Assembly (NCBI RefSeq): GCF_007096885.1
Contig: NZ_VJNO01000022.1
Location: 43,963 to 107,962 of the forward strand
Direction: 5' to 3'
Length of the DNA: 64,000 bases
Origin: Streptomyces sp. 130
GTDB taxonomy: Bacteria; Actinomycetota; Actinomycetes; Streptomycetales; Streptomycetaceae
The notes under the pieces were generated by a model, which worked only from the letters and a program-made list of their open reading frames with translations, did not search any database and was not told the DNA's origin. The translations under genes and the position numbers were made by a program. This document shows positions 1 through 8,530 of the stretch, in pieces. Position 1 is the first letter of the stretch. Each line of letters opens with the position of its first letter.

Positions 1-939
1 GTGCGGACCTGGCCGGACGGGCGGGCCCGGCTGGGAAGCGCGGTGACGGCCCTGGCCCGGCTGGGCGACCCGCGCGCCCTGCCGGCCCTGACGGCGGCCC
101 TCGCCCAGCCCCTGGTGCCCTACGAGGTGGGGCCCGGGGTCGCCCGGCTGGGCGAGGCGGCCCGGCCGCTGGTCGGCGCGCTGCGGCGGCGGCTGGGCGA
201 GGCGGTGCTCGACGCGCGGGCGTACGACCGGGTGGGCCCGCTGCTGAAGGCGCTCACCGCGCTCCGGGCGGGCGAGGCGGCCCCGGAGGTGCTGCGGGTG
301 CTGCGCGGGGCCCAGGAGCCCGGGAGCGAGCTGCTGCGGACGGCGGCGCTGCGGGCGCTCGCCGCCTTCGGGCCCGCGGCGCGCTGCGCCGTACCGGAGC
401 TGCGGGCCCTGCTGCGGCGGACCGGCACGGTGGAGGCGGCCGAGGCGGCGGGCGCGCTGTGGGCGGTGGAGGGGGACGCCGACGCGGTCCTGCCCGCGCT
501 GCTCGCGGGACTCGCCGCCTGGGACGTGGACGCGCGGCACGCCGCGGTGGGCGTGGCGGAGCGGCTGGGCGGACGGGCGGCGGCGGGCGCGCCCCGGCTG
601 CGGGGCCTGCTGCGGGACGGCAACCTGTGGTTGCGGGTGGACGCGGCGATCGCTCTGTGGGAGGTTTCCGGTCGTGCCGAGGAGTCCGTCCCGGTTCTGC
701 TCGCCGCCTGGGAGCAGAACCACCGGGTCCGGGTCCGGGTGGCGGACTGCCTGGCGCGGATGCGGGCCGCCGGTGCCGGGCCGGACGCGGCACGCGTGCT
801 GCTCGCCGAGCTCACCTCCGTACGCCGTCACAACGCGCCGGAAGGCGCCTGCGGCAGCCACGACACGTACACCGACGAAAAGCTGCTGGCGCTGTGCCGC
901 CGGGCGCTTCCGGGGAACACGGGGAAGGAAACGACATGA
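1..939 (+). CDS. HEAT-repeat protein, 5' end probably outside the window
   Basis: The frame is open from base 1 and ends at TGA 937-939, giving 312 residues. It is built of about 30-residue helical units rich in Ala, Leu, Arg and Gly, with motifs such as LGDPRALPAL and EAAGALWAVEG, typical of HEAT or PBS-lyase-like repeats. Such proteins are usually alpha-solenoid scaffolds without their own catalytic activity, so no specific role can be given. No signal peptide or membrane segment is visible in the part present. The stop overlaps the start of the next gene (ATGA at 936-939), so the two are probably translated together. The GTG at base 1 coincides with the window edge and should not be taken as the real start. 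Confidence 0.8.
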   Translation: MRTWPDGRARLGSAVTALARLGDPRALPALTAALAQPLVPYEVGPGVARLGEAARPLVGALRRRLGEAVLDARAYDRVGPLLKALTALRAGEAAPEVLRVLRGAQEPGSELLRTAALRALAAFGPAARCAVPELRALLRRTGTVEAAEAAGALWAVEGDADAVLPALLAGLAAWDVDARHAAVGVAERLGGRAAAGAPRLRGLLRDGNLWLRVDAAIALWEVSGRAEESVPVLLAAWEQNHRVRVRVADCLARMRAAGAGPDAARVLLAELTSVRRHNAPEGACGSHDTYTDEKLLALCRRALPGNTGKETT

Positions 940-1268
940 TCATTTTCGGCACGCGGGGCTATCTGTACCAGCTGGCCATCCTGACGCTGGTCTGCGGCTG
1001 GTGCGGCAACCCGGCGGCGCACACGCTGCGCAAGCGGGTCACGAAGTTCACGCTGTTCTTCGTGCCGCTGTTCCCGTTCTCGACCTCGTACGCCACGCAG
1101 TGCACGTTCTGCGGCGGCGAGCAGCGGATACCCAAGGAACAGGCCGAGCAGCTGCTGGCCCAGCAGGCGGCGGCGCAGGGCGGCAATCCGTTCGGCCAGG
1201 CGCCGCAGGGTTACGCGCCGGGCGCCTCGGGGTCCGCGGGCCCGGGGCAGAACCCGTACCAGAACTGA
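936..1268 (+). CDS. Small zinc-ribbon membrane-associated protein
   Basis: A 110-residue protein whose ATG overlaps the stop of the HEAT-repeat gene by 4 bp. It has an N-terminal hydrophobic stretch (about residues 7-18), then CGWC (residues 19-22) and a second CTFC pair about 38 residues later (near residue 60). Together these look like a four-cysteine zinc ribbon. A hydrophobic FTLFFVPLFPFSTSYA segment lies between them. The C-terminal third is Gln, Gly and Pro rich and probably disordered. Small Streptomyces zinc-ribbon proteins of this layout are common and uncharacterised. The overlap suggests a partnership with the HEAT-repeat protein; function unknown. Confidence 0.8.
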   Translation: MIIFGTRGYLYQLAILTLVCGWCGNPAAHTLRKRVTKFTLFFVPLFPFSTSYATQCTFCGGEQRIPKEQAEQLLAQQAAAQGGNPFGQAPQGYAPGASGSAGPGQNPYQN

Positions 1269-1357
1269 TCCGGCCCCGGGCGGGGGCGGGGTGCCGTGAG
1301 CCCCGGTCCACGGCACCTCCACATCGCGACATAACCGACATAACACCCGCGTCTTGC

Positions 1358-1363
1358 TACGTT
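1358..1363 (+). promoter_or_regulatory. Likely -10 box for a leaderless ftsW/rodA transcript
   Basis: TACGTT is followed by 7 nt and then the ATG at 1371. No Shine-Dalgarno sequence is present. This matches the usual actinobacterial leaderless arrangement, and it favours ATG 1371 over the upstream in-frame TTG at 1362, which lies inside the box. Confidence 0.45.
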
Positions 1364-1370
1364 GCGGGGC

Positions 1371-2768
1371 ATGACCGCATCGACGGCGGACGCACCCCCG
1401 CCCGAGCTGCGCCTGCCCAGGCGGCGCGGCGTGGAACTCTCGCTCCTCATCGGGGCCGTCCTGATCTCCGTCTACGGCTACGCCGCGGTCGGGCTCGCGC
1501 ACGACGACGCCGTCCCGCCCGACGTCGCGGGCTACGGCGGCGGCCTCGGCCTGCTGGCGCTGCTCGCGCACCTCGCGGTCCGCCTGCGCGCCCCGTACGC
1601 CGATCCGCTGCTGCTGCCCATCGCCGTCCTGCTCAACGGGATCGGCCTGGTGCTGATCTACCGGCTGGACCTGGAGACCCCGGGCGACCGGGCGGCGACG
1701 ACCCAGCTGATCTGGTCCACGATCGGCGTCGCTTTCTTCATCGCGGTCGTGGTCTTCCTGCGCGACCACCGCGTCCTCCAGCGCTACGCGTACGTGTCGA
1801 TGGCCGCCGCGCTGGTCCTGATGATCGTGCCGATCTTCTTCCCGGCGGTGAACGGCGCGAAGATCTGGATCAGGGTCGGCGGCTTCTCCTTCCAGCCCGG
1901 CGAGTTCGCCAAGATCCTGCTCGCCGTGTTCTTCGCCGCCTACCTCGCGGCGAACAGCAACGCCCTCGCGTACACCGGCCGCAGGGTGTGGAAGTTCCAG
2001 CTGCCCACCGGGCGGGTGCTCGGCCCGATCGTGGCGATCTGGCTGCTCAGCGTCGGCGTCCTGGTCCTGGAGCGCGATCTGGGCACCTCGCTGCTCTTCT
2101 TCGGCCTCTTCGTGATCCTGCTGTACGTGGCGACCGGGCGCCGGGGCTGGATCGCGGTGGGGCTGCTGCTCGCGGCGGTCGGCGCGTTCGTCGTCGGCTC
2201 CTTCGAACCGCACGTGCACAGCAGGGTGCAGGACTGGCTCGATCCGTTCGCCTCGATCGACGCCGGACGCGGGCCGGGCCAGCTCGCCCAGTCGCTGTTC
2301 GCCTTCGCGGCCGGCGGGATGCTCGGCACGGGGCTGGGGCTCGGGCACTCCGTGCTCATCGGGTTCGCCGCGAAGTCCGACTTCATCCTGGCGACGGCGG
2401 GCGAGGAGCTGGGATACGCCGGGCTGACCGCGCTCTTCCTGCTGTACGCGCTGCTGGTGGCGCGCGGCTTCCGGGCGGGCCTCTCGCTGCGCGACGCGTT
2501 CGGGCGGCTCCTCTCGATCGGCCTCGCCTCGATCCTGGCGCTCCAGGTCTTCGTGATCGCGGGCGGGGTGACGGGGCTGATCCCGCTGACCGGGATGGCG
2601 ATGCCGTTCTTGGCGCAGGGCGGTTCGTCCGTGGTCACCAACTGGATCATCGTCGCGCTGCTGATCCGGGTCAGCGACCTCGCCCGCAGGCCGGCGCCGG
2701 ACGAGGCGGAGGCGGGGGTCGTGGCATCGGTCCCGGCGGCGCTCCCCGGGGCGGAGGACGAGCGGTGA
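1371..2768 (+). CDS. FtsW/RodA/SpoVE-family peptidoglycan glycosyltransferase
   Basis: A 465-residue polytopic membrane protein with about ten to twelve hydrophobic segments. It carries SEDS-family signatures, including a GAKIWI motif followed by FSFQPGEFAKI, and near the C-terminus the conserved GLIPLTGMAMPFLAQGGSS block. SEDS proteins polymerise lipid II into glycan strands and work with a cognate class B penicillin-binding protein. Here the partner follows immediately with a 4-bp overlap (GTGA, 2765-2768). The pair is not in a division-cell-wall cluster, so it is best viewed as a SEDS-PBP paralogue pair rather than the essential division FtsW. From memory a similar pair lies near lon and kgd in S. 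coelicolor. Confidence 0.92.
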   Translation: MTASTADAPPPELRLPRRRGVELSLLIGAVLISVYGYAAVGLAHDDAVPPDVAGYGGGLGLLALLAHLAVRLRAPYADPLLLPIAVLLNGIGLVLIYRLDLETPGDRAATTQLIWSTIGVAFFIAVVVFLRDHRVLQRYAYVSMAAALVLMIVPIFFPAVNGAKIWIRVGGFSFQPGEFAKILLAVFFAAYLAANSNALAYTGRRVWKFQLPTGRVLGPIVAIWLLSVGVLVLERDLGTSLLFFGLFVILLYVATGRRGWIAVGLLLAAVGAFVVGSFEPHVHSRVQDWLDPFASIDAGRGPGQLAQSLFAFAAGGMLGTGLGLGHSVLIGFAAKSDFILATAGEELGYAGLTALFLLYALLVARGFRAGLSLRDAFGRLLSIGLASILALQVFVIAGGVTGLIPLTGMAMPFLAQGGSSVVTNWIIVALLIRVSDLARRPAPDEAEAGVVASVPAALPGAEDER

Positions 2769-4222
2769 TCCGCTACATCCGGCACGCCGCCGCGTTCTGC
2801 CTGCTGCTGCTGGTGGCGCTGCTGGCCAACGCCGCCCGGGTCCAGGTCTTCGAGGCCGACGCGCTGGACGACAACCCGGCCAACCGGCGCAACACCATCG
2901 CCCGTTACGGCCAGCCGCGCGGCAACATCCTGGTCGACGGGCGGCCCGTGACCGGCTCGACGGACACCGGCGAACAGCTCGCGTACGAACGCACCTACCG
3001 CTACGGGCCGCTGTACGCGCCGGTGACCGGGTACGCCTCGCAGACGTACGGCACCACCCTCATCGAGAACGCCGAGGACCCCGTCCTCGCCGGCACCGAT
3101 CCGCTGCTCGCCCCGCTCCCCCTGTGGGGCGAGGTCACCCGGACCCAGCAGCCGGGCGGGGACGTCGTGACCACGGTCCGGGACGCGATGCAGCGCGCCG
3201 CCTACGAGGGCCTCGGCGGCCGGCGGGGGGCGGTCGCGGCCGTCGAACCGGCCACCGGGCGCATCCTGGCGCTGGTCTCGACGCCTTCGTACGACCCCGG
3301 GCGGCTGTCCGGGACCGGCTCCGCCGTCACGGACGCCTGGCGGGAGCTGAACGACGCGGAGAGCCGGCCCATGCTCAACCGGGCGATCCGGCAGACCTAT
3401 CCGCCCGGCTCCACCTTCAAGATCGTGACGGCGGCGGCGGCGCTGGACGCGGAGGTCGTCACCGATCCGGACGCGGAGACCGACACCCCGTCCCCGTACG
3501 TGCTGCCGGGCACCTCGACCGTGCTGCCCAACGAGTCGCGCGGCTGCGAGAAGGCGTCCCTCTCCGACGCGATCCGGGTCTCCTGCAACACCGTCATGGC
3601 GCACCTCGGCGTGGAGGTCGGGCTCGACGGGATGGTGGCGGCGGCCGAGCGGTTCGGCTTCAACGACACCGGCCTGCGCATCCCGTCCGGGGTGGCGAAG
3701 AGCAACTTCGACACGGAGATGAGCGACGACCAGCTGGCGCAGTCCTCGATCGGCCAGTTCGACACCACCGCGACCCCGCTCCAGATGGCGATGGTCGCGG
3801 CGGCCGTCGCCAACGGCGGGGAGCTGATGTACCCGCACCTGGTGGAGCGGACGACCAAGCACGACGGGGCCACGGTGCACACCACCGGGTCCAGGTCGTA
3901 CCACCGGGCGATGAATCCGACGACGGCGATGCGACTGCGGCAGATGATGGTCGACGTCGTCCGGGACGGCACGGGCACCAACGCGGCGATCGACGGGGCG
4001 ACGGTCGGCGGCAAGACCGGCACCGCCCAGCACGGCGTCGACAACTCCGACCTGCCGTACGCCTGGTTCATCTCCTGGGCGCAGGCCGACGGCGCGGCCC
4101 GCCCGGCCGTCGCGGTCGCCGTGGTCGTCGAGGACGCCGAGGCCGACCGCGCCGACATCAGCGGCGGCGGCAGCGCGGCCCCGATCGCCCGTGCCGTGAT
4201 GGAGGCGGCCCTGCGAGACTGA
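2765..4222 (+). CDS. Class B penicillin-binding protein (transpeptidase)
   Basis: A 485-residue protein with an N-terminal membrane anchor (about residues 7-26) and a periplasmic transpeptidase domain. The active-site motifs are present in order: STFK (SxxK, after YPPG), SCN (SxN) in RVSCNTVMAHL, and KTGTAQ (KTG). It cross-links peptidoglycan stem peptides and is the predicted target of beta-lactams. The GTG start overlaps the stop of the upstream SEDS gene, implying coupled translation and a stoichiometric complex. It resembles the PbpA-type monofunctional PBPs of actinobacteria. It has no PASTA domains. Confidence 0.93.
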   Translation: MIRYIRHAAAFCLLLLVALLANAARVQVFEADALDDNPANRRNTIARYGQPRGNILVDGRPVTGSTDTGEQLAYERTYRYGPLYAPVTGYASQTYGTTLIENAEDPVLAGTDPLLAPLPLWGEVTRTQQPGGDVVTTVRDAMQRAAYEGLGGRRGAVAAVEPATGRILALVSTPSYDPGRLSGTGSAVTDAWRELNDAESRPMLNRAIRQTYPPGSTFKIVTAAAALDAEVVTDPDAETDTPSPYVLPGTSTVLPNESRGCEKASLSDAIRVSCNTVMAHLGVEVGLDGMVAAAERFGFNDTGLRIPSGVAKSNFDTEMSDDQLAQSSIGQFDTTATPLQMAMVAAAVANGGELMYPHLVERTTKHDGATVHTTGSRSYHRAMNPTTAMRLRQMMVDVVRDGTGTNAAIDGATVGGKTGTAQHGVDNSDLPYAWFISWAQADGAARPAVAVAVVVEDAEADRADISGGGSAAPIARAVMEAALRD

Positions 4223-4226
4223 CCGG

Positions 4227-4385
4227 GTGACGGCTTCAGGAGACCTGCGCGAGGTGCTGGCCGCGATCGGCCGCGAGGACCCCCGACTGTGCGCCTTCCT
4301 CGACCTCTGGCCCGGGGCCCCGCCTCCGTGCCCTGTGCAGGGGGCGGGCGCGTGGTTCGCACAGGTACGCGAACCACGCGGGTGA
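4227..4385 (+). CDS. Possible 52-aa ORF or gene remnant
   Basis: A GTG-started frame begins 4 nt after the PBP stop. It encodes 52 residues beginning VTASGDLREVLAAIGREDPR and ending in the palindrome at 4383-4398. The first 30 residues resemble the N-terminal helix of amidase-signature enzymes (EVLAAI..EDPRLxAFL), but the catalytic region is absent. Its last third overlaps a 12-bp perfect hairpin. It may be a decayed amidase or a chance frame. Not recognised with confidence. Confidence 0.2.
   Translation: MTASGDLREVLAAIGREDPRLCAFLDLWPGAPPPCPVQGAGAWFAQVREPRG
4349..4380. terminator. Perfect 12-bp stem with 8-nt loop
   Basis: Arms at 4349-4360 and 4369-4380 (CGCGTGGTTCGC and its complement) flank the loop ACAGGTAC. 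It lies after the SEDS-PBP gene pair and has no T-tract, as is usual for Streptomyces terminators. It is the probable end of that operon, although it also lies just in front of the 4383 palindrome. Confidence 0.55.
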
Positions 4386-4398
4386 GTACGTGTACTCA
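4383..4398. promoter_or_regulatory. Perfect 16-bp palindrome TGAGTACGTGTACTCA
   Basis: Two 7-bp arms are separated by GT, 67 nt before the lipoprotein start at 4466. The length and symmetry fit a dimeric regulator site. I cannot name the regulator from the sequence. Confidence 0.5.
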
Positions 4399-4465
4399 GG
4401 GCGGCCCGGCCCCGGCGAGGCAGCCTGGACTTCGACAGCCGCCCCCCCCCTGAAGGAGTGTCACG

Positions 4466-4771
4466 ATGCGTACGACCCGTCGTCCCCGCCCGCCGCGGAC
4501 CACCGCCGCCCTCGCCGCCGGCGGCGTGGTGTTCGCGCTGCTCGCGTCCGCCTGCTCCACGGCGGACGCGGTCTGCTCCGGCGGTGAGTATCCGGTGCTG
4601 TACGTCGGCAGCACGGGCAGCGCGTGCGTGAAGGACGGCGAGGAGCCGCCCGAGGGATACGTCCGCTACCCCGAGGGCAAGGTCCCCGAGCATGTGGACG
4701 ACAAGTGGTGGACGTACTGGAACGAGCACACCCTCGACGAGAACGGCAGGATCATCGAGGTCTCGGAGTGA
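4466..4771 (+). CDS. SCO0607-family lipoprotein
   Basis: A 101-residue secreted protein preceded by a strong ribosome binding site (GAAGGAG, 4452-4458). It has a basic N-terminus, a hydrophobic stretch and a lipobox LLASAC with Cys at about residue 30, so it should be lipid-anchored on the outer face of the membrane. The mature part contains conserved blocks such as CSGGEYPVLYVGS and YVRYPEGKVPEHVDDKWW that match, from memory, the small Streptomyces family named after SCO0607. No biochemical function is known. Two further cysteines in the mature protein could form a disulphide. It converges on the gene at 4787 across a hairpin. Confidence 0.85.
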   Translation: MRTTRRPRPPRTTAALAAGGVVFALLASACSTADAVCSGGEYPVLYVGSTGSACVKDGEEPPEGYVRYPEGKVPEHVDDKWWTYWNEHTLDENGRIIEVSE

Positions 4772-4776
4772 CGGCC

Positions 4777-4800
4777 GGGCGGCCGGTCAGCCGGCCGCCC
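4777..4800. terminator. Bidirectional 10-bp hairpin between converging genes
   Basis: GGGCGGCCGG (4777-4786) and its complement (4791-4800) flank the tetraloop TCAG. The loop contains the stop codon (complement of TCA) of the minus-strand gene, so both converging transcripts end in the same structure. Confidence 0.6.
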
Positions 4801-5608
4801 CGGTGCCGATCGGCTCGCGCATCTCCTCGCGGACCTGGGCCGCCTGGCGCGCCGCCTCGGCGAGGTCGACCTCGTCGGGGTCCTGGAGCGCGGTCTCCTC
4901 GGTGACGACGGCGACGAAGGAGGCGGTGTTGTCGTCGCCCCAGGCGCACATGGGCAGCGTGCTGGTGACGCCGCCGTCCTCGGAGCGGACGACCTCGCAG
5001 GCGACGGTGATCCCGTAGCCCGCGGGCGTGAACTCCCGCGCGGGCACCGCCACGGTCATCCCCTCGCCCTCGGCGGCCCCCTCGAGGATCGCGTCGCGGG
5101 ACAGCTCGGGCTTCTTGATGCGGCCCCACATCCCGGAGACGATCAGCGTCCCGCCGTCCTTCGACGCGTACTGGGTCACCACGGCCCTGGGGTCGCGGAT
5201 GGTCGGGTCGTACGTGTCCTCGATGTCCTTGCCGTCCGTCGCCGAGGTGTCCTCCTGGAGGGTGTACTCGCCCTCCAGGAGCGTCTTCGGCACGGTGAGC
5301 TTGTACTCGGCCGCCGGGAATCCGCTGGACACCGGCAGCTTGTGGCCGGCCTCGTCGCCCAGCCGCACGACGCCGAAGACGATGCCGCCCGCGACCAGGA
5401 GCGCGCCGGCGACGACCGCCGCGATCACCCCGGGCCGGGCCGACGACGGCCGGGGCCCGCCGGGCGGAGCCCCCCACGGCTGGGGCGCGGACCCCTGCGG
5501 GGCGCCCCAGGGCTGCTGCTGGGCGTACGGATTCGGCTGGGGCGGCGGCGGGCCGTAGGGGCCCTGGGGCGCACCGTAAGGGCCCTGCGGCGGCGGGGGC
5601 ATGCTCAT
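4787..5608 (-). CDS. Pro/Gln-rich single-pass membrane protein, hypothetical
   Basis: A 273-residue protein with a Pro-, Gly- and Gln-rich cytoplasmic N-terminus (first 60 residues, repeats like PQGPYG), one transmembrane helix (PGVIAAVVAGALLVAGGIVFGVV) and an extracellular domain of about 190 residues that includes a few cysteines. This layout is common in Streptomyces proteins of unknown function. The start at ATG 5608 is preferred over TTG 5617 because a TAGCTT box (5621-5616) lies 7 nt upstream, which fits leaderless transcription. ATG 5602 is also possible. Function not recognised. Confidence 0.8.
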   Translation of the reverse strand: MSMPPPPQGPYGAPQGPYGPPPPQPNPYAQQQPWGAPQGSAPQPWGAPPGGPRPSSARPGVIAAVVAGALLVAGGIVFGVVRLGDEAGHKLPVSSGFPAAEYKLTVPKTLLEGEYTLQEDTSATDGKDIEDTYDPTIRDPRAVVTQYASKDGGTLIVSGMWGRIKKPELSRDAILEGAAEGEGMTVAVPAREFTPAGYGITVACEVVRSEDGGVTSTLPMCAWGDDNTASFVAVVTEETALQDPDEVDLAEAARQAAQVREEMREPIGTGAAG

Positions 5609-5695
5609 GCCGCACAAGCTACGGCATGGGCGCGCGACGCCTTCCGGGGCCTGCCCGGCCCGGGGTCCGGGGCGCGCTCGTGCGATGCTCGGGCC

Positions 5696-6235
5696 ATGAA
5701 CGGCCGCCCCCTCTCCGTGGAATGCCCGCCGCCCGGCTCACTGCACGCCGTGCCCGGCCTGGCCGCGCTGCTCACCGGCTACCACCTGTGCACCGAGGCG
5801 GAGAAGGGCGTGCCCGTGGCGGACGCGTCCGGGCTGCCCGACCGCTACCGGCTGGAGACCGAGGCCCCGGACCGCGCGTTCGCGGACGCCGTCGTGCTCG
5901 TCGCCCGGGACGGCGGCGCGGCGGTGGGGTGCGTCGTGGTCACGGGCCCGGCCGGCGGGGCCGCGGAGATCAAGCGGCTCTGGACGGACCCCGCCGCGCG
6001 CGGCCGGGGCGTCGCCTCCGCGCTGCTCGGCGCCGCGTTCGAGCGGGCCGGCCGCATGGGCGCCCGCACCGTGCGGCTCTCCGTCTGGCGGTGGCGCACC
6101 GGGGCCGTCGCGCTCTACGAACGCCTCGGCTTCAGCGCCGTGCCGTCGTGGGACGACCGCGCGGACCTCGTCTGCATGGAGCGGCCCGCGCAGGGTCACC
6201 GCCCCGCCGCCTCCTCGATCGCTGCGGAGGGGTAG
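5696..6235 (+). CDS. GNAT-family N-acetyltransferase
   Basis: A 179-residue protein with the GNAT acetyl-CoA-binding motif A seen as DPAARGRGVASALL followed by the helix EAFERAGRMG-type region, and motif B near ALYERLGFSAV. The family transfers an acetyl group from acetyl-CoA to an amine; the substrate cannot be read from the sequence. The ATG at 5696 lies 6 nt after a GATGCT box and has no Shine-Dalgarno, so it is probably leaderless. Its 3' end overlaps the 3' end of the converging gene by 40 bp (6196-6235). Confidence 0.85.
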   Translation: MNGRPLSVECPPPGSLHAVPGLAALLTGYHLCTEAEKGVPVADASGLPDRYRLETEAPDRAFADAVVLVARDGGAAVGCVVVTGPAGGAAEIKRLWTDPAARGRGVASALLGAAFERAGRMGARTVRLSVWRWRTGAVALYERLGFSAVPSWDDRADLVCMERPAQGHRPAASSIAAEG

Positions 6236-7251
6236 GGCGTTCGCCGGCTCTCCGTCAGGAGGCGGCGGTGGAAGCCGTCCAGGGCCAGGGCGGCCGGGGC
6301 GTGGCGGTCGAGCAGGGCGGCGGCCTCGGGGGGTACGCCGGCGGGGCGGGTGCCCGTGAGCCAGGCCCGGAGGAACGCGGCGTCGTACACCTCGTCGGAC
6401 AGGTGGTGGCGCAGCAGGTGGCCGGCGACGTAGTGGCGGTCGTACGCGAGGTGGGCGGCCAGGAACGCGGACTCCTCGGCGGAGAGTGCGAACGCGGAGC
6501 TGAGGGCCAGGCCGAAGTCGGCGAAGCGGACCGACCGGCCGTCCGTCAGGACGTTGCGGAAGTGGGCGTCGAAGTGCACGAACCCCTGGGCGCTCATGAA
6601 GTCCGCGCCGCGCGCCAGGGCCGCGTCGATCCGGGCGTACGGCGGGGCCGTGCCGCCCCGCCCGGCGGCGGCGCGGCGCCCGGCCAGCCAGGACCCCAGG
6701 GTGTGCGGGACGTGTTCCAGGAAGAGGACCAGGCTCGCGGTGGACCGGCCGATGGCCTCCAGCCTGGCGCGTACGGCGGGGTGGCCCTCCCAGTGGGCCA
6801 CGGCGCCCTCGATGCCGCCGAACTCGTCGACGTACCCCTGCGGCGGGGTGTCGGGCAGGACCCGCCAGTGGTACATCAGCGGGAAGTCCGGGTGGGCGCC
6901 GGTGAGCACCCAGTGCGTGGTGAGGAGGTGGGCGGCCAGTTCCCGCCAGGCGCCGAATCCGGCCGAGCCGATCCCGTACTGGTAGAACACCGGCAGCCCG
7001 AAGAGGTTGGCGGTGGACCGGACGTGTTCCGGGCGCAGTTCGAGGGCGGTGAGGGGCACCCGCTTCACGAAGACTCGGGTGCCGTCGACGTCCAGCTCCG
7101 CCGCCCGGCCGCCCAGGCCGGCGCCCAGCGGGGTGGCCGCGGCGACCTCCCGGCCGAGGCGGCGGTCGCTCAGCAGGGCGAGCCGGGTGGCGACCGCCCG
7201 GTGGACGGCCGCGCGGCCGTCGTGCTCCTCAGTCCCCTGCCCCGTCCGCAT
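6196..7251 (-). CDS. Protein kinase/phosphotransferase-fold protein
   Basis: A 351-residue protein with a kinase-like core. The catalytic loop is HFDAHFRN (H-x-D-x-x-x-x-N) followed about ten residues later by DFGLAL. VFVKRVPL in the N-terminal lobe could supply the ATP-binding lysine. The spacing is nearer to aminoglycoside-phosphotransferase or serine-threonine kinase-like families than to Hanks kinases, and the substrate is unknown. Its start lies inside the end of the upstream ferritin-like gene (23-bp overlap), so the two are co-translated. That suggests it acts together with the diiron protein. No signal peptide or membrane helix. Confidence 0.7.
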   Translation of the reverse strand: MRTGQGTEEHDGRAAVHRAVATRLALLSDRRLGREVAAATPLGAGLGGRAAELDVDGTRVFVKRVPLTALELRPEHVRSTANLFGLPVFYQYGIGSAGFGAWRELAAHLLTTHWVLTGAHPDFPLMYHWRVLPDTPPQGYVDEFGGIEGAVAHWEGHPAVRARLEAIGRSTASLVLFLEHVPHTLGSWLAGRRAAAGRGGTAPPYARIDAALARGADFMSAQGFVHFDAHFRNVLTDGRSVRFADFGLALSSAFALSAEESAFLAAHLAYDRHYVAGHLLRHHLSDEVYDAAFLRAWLTGTRPAGVPPEAAALLDRHAPAALALDGFHRRLLTESRRTPYPSAAIEEAAGR

Positions 7252-8353
7252 CCGCCCCGCCCTGCGCGATCGCCTCGGCCACCTCCGCCACCCTCGCCCG
7301 TTCCTCCGCTTCGAAGCGGTCCTTGTCGAGCTGTTCGGCGATCTCCTCGTCCTGGGCCATGAGCAGGTCGAGGCTGGAGTCGCCGAGTTCGAGGACGCCC
7401 ATGTCGACGTACGCCTTCTGCAGCCGTTCGCCCCACAGGCCGATGTCCTTGACGCACGGGACGATGCGGCTGAACAGCAGCTTACGGAAGAGCTGGAGGA
7501 ATTCGGAGTGCTCGCTGAGCTCCTTCGCCTCCTGCCTGCCGACGCCGAAGTTCTCCAGGACCTCGACCCCGCTGAGCCGGTCGCGCATCAGGTAGCAGCC
7601 CTCGATGACGAACTCCTCGCGCTCGCGCCGTTCCGCGTCGCCGAGCTGCTTGTAGTAGTCGCGCAGCGCCATCCGCCCGAAGGCGACGTGGCGGGCCTCG
7701 TCCTGCATGACGTAGGCGAGTATCTGCTTGGGCAGCGGCTTGGTGGTGGTGTCCCGGATCATGCCGAACGCGGCCAGCGCCAGGCCCTCGATGAGGACCT
7801 GCATGCCGAGGTAGGGCATGTCCCAGCGGGAGTCGCGCAGGGTGTCGCCGAGCAGGCTCTGCAGGCTGTCGTTGACCGGGTAGAGCATCCCGACCTTCTC
7901 GTGCAGGAACCGGCCGTAGATCTCCGCGTGCCGGGCCTCGTCCATGGCCTGGGTCGCGGAGTAGAACTTGGCGTCCAGGTCGGGGACGGCCTCCACGATG
8001 CGCGCGGCGCAGATCATCGCGCCCTGCTCGCCGTGCAGGAACTGGCTGAACTGCCAGGAGGTGTAGTGCTTGCGCAGCTCGCCCCGGTCCTTCTCGGTCA
8101 TCTTCGCCCAGTACGGGGTGCCGTACAGGGTCAGGGCCTCGTCGGGGGTGCCGAGCGGGTCGGCGGGGTCGACCTCCAGGCTCCAGTCGATGCGCTTGTT
8201 GCCGTCCCACTGCTTGTCCTTGCCCTTCTGGTACAGGGCGAGAAGGCGCTCGCGGCCGTCGTCGTAGTCCCAGCTGAAGCGGGCGGCGCCGGTGGCCGGC
8301 ACGGTCCACAGCGGTTCCTCGGGGGCGGTGGTGTAGAGGTCGTGGGTCGACAC
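7229..8353 (-). CDS. Ferritin-like diiron protein
   Basis: A 374-residue protein with the ligand set of a four-helix-bundle diiron site: Glu in FLHGEQGA, ExxH in MDEARHAEIYG, Glu in LIEGLALA and ExxH in QDEARHVAFG. Such proteins are oxidases or oxygenases related to ribonucleotide reductase R2. GTG 8353 is chosen because AAGGAG (complement of 8360-8365) sits 6 nt upstream; the frame is open further to 8419. It is divergent from a second diiron gene (8531), so the region encodes two different diiron enzymes about 180 bp apart. The physiological substrate is unknown. Confidence 0.85.
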   Translation of the reverse strand: MSTHDLYTTAPEEPLWTVPATGAARFSWDYDDGRERLLALYQKGKDKQWDGNKRIDWSLEVDPADPLGTPDEALTLYGTPYWAKMTEKDRGELRKHYTSWQFSQFLHGEQGAMICAARIVEAVPDLDAKFYSATQAMDEARHAEIYGRFLHEKVGMLYPVNDSLQSLLGDTLRDSRWDMPYLGMQVLIEGLALAAFGMIRDTTTKPLPKQILAYVMQDEARHVAFGRMALRDYYKQLGDAERREREEFVIEGCYLMRDRLSGVEVLENFGVGRQEAKELSEHSEFLQLFRKLLFSRIVPCVKDIGLWGERLQKAYVDMGVLELGDSSLDLLMAQDEEIAEQLDKDRFEAEERARVAEVAEAIAQGGADADGAGD

Positions 8354-8530
8354 GTACGGCTCCTTCGCCTCGCGACTGCCGGGAAGTCGGCGGGCTCCCC
8401 GCTCAGTTGGCAGGTTCACACGTTGGTAGACGCGCGGTCAACAAGTCGTGCGGAAGGGATTGACGGGCTTGCTGACAGGCAGTCTCATAGTGGGTGACCG
8501 TCGGTAACCCATGGGTGAGGTGCCTCCGCG

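Noticed and set aside
674..2764. Long plus-strand frame running through the zinc-ribbon and SEDS genes into the PBP
   Set aside because: Only the part from 2765 encodes a recognisable protein. The upstream part is Arg/Ala-rich out-of-frame translation of other genes.
1940..4729. Long minus-strand frame opposite the SEDS and PBP genes
   Set aside because: Antisense shadow with no family motifs and no ribosome binding site.
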